NCBI GenBank assembly: GCA_000320545.1
Contig: ADNK01000266.1
Coordinates: 94,593-158,592, forward strand
Length of the DNA stretch: 64,000 bases
Direction: 5' to 3'
Origin: Bigelowiella natans CCMP2755
Lineage: Eukaryota; Cercozoa; Chlorarachniophyceae
Both the position numbers and the translations under genes were made by a program. Below, piece by piece: positions 59,882-64,000 of this stretch. Each line of letters starts with the position of its first letter. Within the stretch, counting starts at the first letter, position 1. The notes under the pieces were generated by a model. The model saw only the letters and a program-made list of their open reading frames with translations. It was not told the origin of the DNA and did no database searches.

Positions 59882-60620
59882 ACATAGCAGCAACATGGAC
59901 GCATACATGTCTGTATGTGCTCAGTGTATGCTTGCAATAAATCTGCGCTCCATGCTCTAGTGTGCGCTCATTGCGCTAAGATCATCAGCTACAGTCTGGC
60001 GGGTCGTACTAGCTCTAGAGCTGCTGGCTTCTAGAGACTTTAGGCTCTCTAGAGCGTACACCCCTCTAGCACACATGTTCCTTAAGACATATGTGGGTTA
60101 GAATATGTGTTGTAGCTAGCTGGCGGGTGACGATCCACGCATTGTCTCGCGCAGACAATTCTGACTAGCTGATAGCACGTTCTGCATTGTTTCTTAGCTG
60201 TTAGGAAGGCTAGGTGGTCTTATTAGCGGTGGGCAACTTCACGAATAAAAATTGCACATTCGATCTAGCATTCTAGCATTGCTAGATTGCTCATCAGGTC
60301 TAGAGGTCTAGAGGTAATAAACAATTCTAGCATGCGCTAGCGCGTGCCATTACACGTTTTGCACATGCATGGAACAAAGTTGACAAACAAAGTAATGTTG
60401 CACATTGCTTATCTAGCTTATCCCTAGGTCAATCTTGCAATTCAGGCCACGCTATTGCAGCTAACACGAAAGCGCATTGCATCTGACGTACACGCATGTT
60501 GTGTGTGTATACCGCTGTGCTACTCTGGATACTGCAACTGACATATAGACATGTCTGGCACTGTGTTCACATTGCACGTCAACATGCATGCGACGACCCA
60601 CTTGCCGCACTGAGATGGAC
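59611..60620. repeat. palindrome-rich island H at a convergent gene junction
   Basis: Lies between the 3' ends of the 260-aa gene (59607) and the RRM-HAD gene (60946). Words: tctagagctgctggcttctagag (two overlapping TCTAGAG palindromes near 60013-60036), attctagcatgcgctagcgc (~60320), gtctagaggtctagagg. It has the shared motif at 59691-59710 and one (TG)n(GA)n microsatellite (59830-59880). Confidence 0.7.
59691..59710 (+). repeat. copy of dispersed island motif
   Basis: Reads TTCAATGGTCATTTTGATGC, preceded by AAATTTG. It matches the core of the copies in islands A, C and G. Confidence 0.55.
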
Positions 60621-60945
60621 TAGGTATGCCACACGTGATGCTATGGGAATCGCTGCTTCTAGTCAGGAAAATTCGATGCAAACGTGATTCCAGTGTTTTA
60701 ATCCCAGCCACATTACCATCTAATTTCTTAACTCTAGCTAGATATTTTGTCTCACCAAATTCATTTTTTTATGGCAGAGCGCCGTCATCTTTCTTGGAGA
60801 CCTCCCCTCCACAATCCAAATTTACTTTTTATGCGACGAAACTTTATTCTCCTCAAATGATGTTGCTTCCAAGGAATAGCTACCTTTTTCATCTTCGTCG
60901 TCCTTTTTTACCATACCTGATGCAAAGGAAATTCAGCACACATAT
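60621..60945. other. flank between island H and the RRM-HAD gene 3' end
   Basis: Ordinary AT-rich sequence. It is plus-strand open at 60626-60949 but without domain or Kozak context; probably 3' UTR and terminator of the RRM-HAD gene. Confidence 0.4.
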
Positions 60946-61648
60946 TTAGTTGAATTTGCATAGAGCGCAATCATCAGCACCTGGCATTATTTCTTGTTCC
61001 GTTTCCTTCTCTGACTCCAGGAAGGGATTTATCAACCCAATACGTTTTAACGTTTCAAGGGTCGTCTTCGTGTTTTTATGATGTACATAAATACCGCCTC
61101 TTTGTTCCCAGGGAATGCCGAGTCTCTCAGAATCATCAATAATTATGGAACCTCGTCTGCAATAGTAAAGCTTTTTCGGAGCAAAGCAGGTGATGACTTT
61201 TACCTAGTGTTTTGAAAAGGATTTCATCAGCTGTAAGTTATGGGCTGGTAGTGACTTTAACGTGACTTTCTAGAATATGCCTTGTGACAAAGTAACTCCA
61301 CCTTTTGGTCCAGATGCTTTGCAACCCACTTTCTTTTTTGTGGGTCTGCCCAATCTCCGCGGGGAACACCCGACAATATCGTTGGTGAACATTGAGTGAT
61401 GGCATCCCAAAGTTGTTTGCCATCTTTCATCCAACCTAGCTTTTCGTAAAAGCCCTCGTAATTTTCAAGCTTCTCCCACATCCATGCTATTTCCTCCTTA
61501 TCCTTCCTACCTTGGATTGCATTGACGCACTTTCCAAGAATTTCGGAGCTTAACGCTTTGAAATCACAGAGGACTCCATCCAGGTCACAGAAAACATCTG
61601 GTAAGCTAACAGCGCGGTTTGAGAGCTTCGGGTATACCCTGATCTTAT

Positions 61649-61681
<33 letters not shown>

Positions 61682-62003
61682 GGCTACTACTACTGACGAT
61701 AATTCCTTTCCCGTGTTGTGCACACGATATAGCGTTTTGGGCCGACAAGGGGTTTTTGAATTTAACAAATCCATACTGTTGTCCGCTTGGAACCCAGGCT
61801 CTTATAATTTCTCCAGTATTTGCGAAGGCCACCCACAAATCGCCTCCTTCACATCCACGTGGAATTCCTGGAACGAACAATGTGTCTTGAAGAGCAGGAT
61901 TCGCATCGTAACGATGATAGTTGCGTTTTCGTCTAAATTGGCTGCGGTTTTGCCACGCATTTTGATAAGAAGACGGCCTTCGCCTACTATTTCTTCCTTC
62001 CAT
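60946..62003 (-). CDS. RRM-HAD fusion: RNA-recognition motif joined to a 5'-nucleotidase-like HAD phosphatase
   Basis: Two exons, 61302-62003 and 60946-61203 (TAA), phase 0, 319 aa. Residues ~1-35 are Arg-rich. Residues ~41-103 form an RRM, with RNP2-like LFVPGI, RNP1-like QQYGFVKF and ALxxALxG-like spacing. A poly-Ser linker (~104-118) is encoded by a TAG/AGT microsatellite. Residues ~136-319 are a HAD-superfamily domain: motif I DLDGVLCDF (nucleophile Asp ~140, acid/base Asp ~142), SGVPRGDW after the cap helices, a Lys (motif II) region near KRKWVAKHL, and motif III IIIDDSERLGIPW (Asp ~257-258). The HAD part resembles deoxyribonucleotidase (NT5C-like) phosphatases. All key Asp residues are present. 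Both domains are in one continuous exon, so the fusion does not depend on a splice guess. Confidence 0.88.
61645..61690 (-). repeat. in-frame TAC/AGT microsatellite encoding poly-Ser
   Basis: About twelve ACT units (plus strand), read as AGT codons on the coding strand, form the linker between RRM and HAD domains. Confidence 0.9.
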
Positions 62004-62707
62004 TGAATACAATGGGAACGTGTACACACAGGAGCTCTAGGCTTATTTGTTCTGCCCGTTAGTTCTCTTCCGTTCGGGGATATTTTAAGATGCCCGTAGC
62101 CAAAATAGTTCGGAATAGGAGTAGTTAATGAATGTAGTATGTTGGTCCTCTTGTCCCTCCTCCTCCTCCTGCTGCTGCTGCTGCCTGTGCTTCTTCCTCT
62201 CTTCCTTTCCTCGGGCTGGTGGAAGAATGTATGAGTCTAGTGCGAGCCCCTTGAAAGAAATAGTCACAAATATACACCACAAACTTACGATTCAAATTTT
62301 AATTTTATTTACCAATGTATATATGTGTGTAAATTTTTTTCATATTAAAAACATGTCTTACATGTACTTGTTTCCAATCAAAGTAAAAAAAATATCGTCT
62401 TTTAAATCCATCAAAAATAGCACTTTACAACATTACCAACAACATTTTGCAACAAACTTCCTTCTGTTATTGGCAAGGTATATTCCTGTTGTGGAAGTGG
62501 ACCTATTATCAGTATCATATCTGCTCGTAAAAGGAACTAGGCGGAAGAATCACATCTGATTAGGCATTTTACGATAAAAGTGGTAGTTATTATTGTCTAC
62601 TTCTTGTCTATCGTGATGCCGTTTTCATGTCATTATTCATCGAACTACTGCTAGTCACTACTCATCAACCCCCCTACCTACCTTTTGTGCTCTCACAAGG
62701 AAGGAAA
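62004..62707. promoter_or_regulatory. divergent region before the plastid-targeted gene
   Basis: 704 bp with CTC/CTG tracts near 62155-62180 and AT-rich DNA. It should hold both promoters. Open stretches have no recognisable content. Confidence 0.35.
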
Positions 62708-63864
62708 ATGCATGTTGCCTGCCTTAGAAGAGAAGGAGGTGGTTACAGTGGGCCTCACCTCCACATCCTTTCTTTCCTAATCCTCACAACGGTAATAATT
62801 GTTCGCCATGTAGACCATTTTTTTCATCACTTGCTTATCCTTCCACATGCACCTACTGTCGAATAGTAATTCGTTAGGCTAATCTCCTTTTCTTTCCTTG
62901 TATGAGAAGATAAGAAGGATTAAAATAAAACTAGAAAACCCTTCTTCGAAGAATGCTCCATCATTCGTAGTCGAGTAAGGGAGGTGGTGATTTATACAAA
63001 TTATTCAGGCTATTGCTGTTGATGCATCGAAGACCTCGAAATTCTCTACAAGATCGATGCGGATTTTTTCCAAATTGAATCCTGCTGCTAGGCTTAAACC
63101 ACCTCTATGGCGCAATCGATTTCACAACCCCTCTCAAAATCGAGAAGACAGGCGGCGTCCATCCATTTCCCTGTCTTGTGCAGCCGCAAAAGAAGACGAC
63201 TTATACGGCGCAGAATTTGTTGAAGAGGTTTATTGATATTAACTGATTTGCTAAAATCTCTTCTGAATATATAGCAAGTAGATGTAATACAATTTGCCCC
63301 TCCTTCATTCACCTCTCTTAGTCAATATTACTATCTTTTTGAACTTTGAACAACTAACTACCAGCTGTCCAACAACAATAATAAGATACGATTTATGATT
63401 CAGGTTGACGAGGAGACTTCATACGGTAAAAAGGACGGTGCTACTGGAAGCGGAATGGTATTGTTTTATCGCTCTTTAAATAAACAGTCTTCTAAAACAT
63501 GGAAATGTTGGTTTTTATCTATCAGGTTGCAATTGATAATATTTTTACGGAGAAGAAGGTAACTTACGTTTAATCAGCATCTATTTATCACTCTGGTGAT
63601 GTATATGTGCACATCCTTGCCCTAATGAAAAAACGGATTATAACCAATAAACAACAGAACGTAGTTATATTCTTCTTCCTATTCACTATATTCGCAATGT
63701 TAGTCCATAACCGAAGACGATCTAATGAGAGCAGGGCAGCTGGGATTTTTCACTCCCGAGTTTGAGGTAAGTCGTTACAGCAAGGAGTGCTATATGTACA
63801 GTAGCTATGGTGGTTGTAGCAGTGTATGAGTTCTCCTCGTGATATATAGAATATAATATATGTC

Positions 63865-63907
<43 letters not shown>

Positions 63908-64000
63908 CAGCCATTGAAAGGATTGTTGTTGTTATGCTACGTAGTAGCTCTTATGTAATTATATTGGAGGTAGTGGTGATGACAATAGGTAGTGGCATGG
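62708..64000 (+). CDS. putative plastid-targeted protein with bipartite presequence, 3' partial
   Basis: Exons 62708-62791, 63009-63227, 63404-63457, 63526-63558 and 63704-63766 are all phase 0 at their joins; the gene runs off the right edge. The first two exons read as a signal peptide whose hydrophobic core (LHILSFLILTTAIAV) spans the first intron, with a likely cleavage near VDA/SK. A stretch follows that is rich in Ser, Arg, Lys and Pro and poor in acids (SKTSKFSTRSMRIF, PAARLKPPLWRNRF), ending near ISLSCAAAKEDD. That is the signal-plus-transit-peptide pattern of nuclear-encoded proteins of complex plastids. The mature part so far (EDDLYGAEFVEE, YGKKDGATGSGM, ITEDDLMRAGQLGFFTPEFE) matches no family I can name. 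The targeting is inferred from sequence style only. Confidence 0.7.
63870..63906 (+). repeat. (TA)n microsatellite in last visible intron
   Basis: TG then TA tract in the intron after the exon ending at 63766. Confidence 0.9.

Noticed and set aside
1-64000. CRISPR arrays, bacterial operons, tRNA or rRNA genes
   Set aside because: The repeats are simple microsatellites without spacers. Genes have spliceosomal introns. I found no cloverleaf or rRNA core sequence on reading through.

Overview
This is a gene-dense stretch of a eukaryotic nuclear genome, most likely from a flagellated photosynthetic alga with a secondary plastid. A chlorarachniophyte such as Bigelowiella is my best guess, but the window does not prove it. 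The evidence is: many short GT-AG introns (down to about 26-35 nt), an axonemal dynein heavy chain, a chlorophyllase-like hydrolase, and at the right edge a gene whose N-terminus reads as signal peptide plus transit-peptide-like region, the bipartite address used for plastids with more than two membranes. I built the gene models by hand from splice signals and reading-phase agreement. Exon ends should be good to about 1-2 nt where I call the phases consistent.

Layout, left to right: membrane protein (-, partial, <220-915); EF-hand protein (+, 1143-9116); membrane-anchored KH RNA-binding protein (-, 10249-12417); 44-codon ORF (+, 12575-12709); DUF819-type membrane protein (-, 14381-15692); DDI1 (+, 16466-19850); small EF-hand protein (-, 21105-22581); axonemal dynein heavy chain (+, 23350-36095); ribosomal protein L18a/eL20 (-, 37376-38206); 4-TM protein (+, 38663-39316); Cys-rich protein (-, 40318-41526); chlorophyllase-like hydrolase (+, 41699-47855); polycystin-1-like membrane protein (-, 48693-49830); prefoldin subunit 3 (+, 50396-52444); GT25-type glycosyltransferase (-, 54170-56212) with an adjoining same-strand gene or 5' half (56838-58638); 260-aa helical protein (+, 58825-59607); RRM-HAD fusion (-, 60946-62003); plastid-targeted protein (+, 62708->64000).

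The striking feature is the layout itself. Transcription units alternate strand essentially without exception. Divergent starts are separated by short spacers (about 0.15-0.8 kb). Every convergent 3'-3' junction holds a 0.5-1.2 kb island rich in short palindromic words (CTAG, GCATGC, ATCGAT, CGCG), unlike the genes and promoters. At least four islands share a recognisable ~25-bp motif, and two others share a 14-mer. This recurring convergent-junction element is my main candidate for an undescribed system.

A second theme is microsatellites. Introns of three genes (EF-hand, chlorophyllase-like, GT25) are packed with di- and trinucleotide repeats. Some repeats have entered coding sequence as poly-Ser, and one supplies the prefoldin stop codon. 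The dynein gene is the opposite: after two 5' introns it is one uninterrupted 11.4-kb exon.
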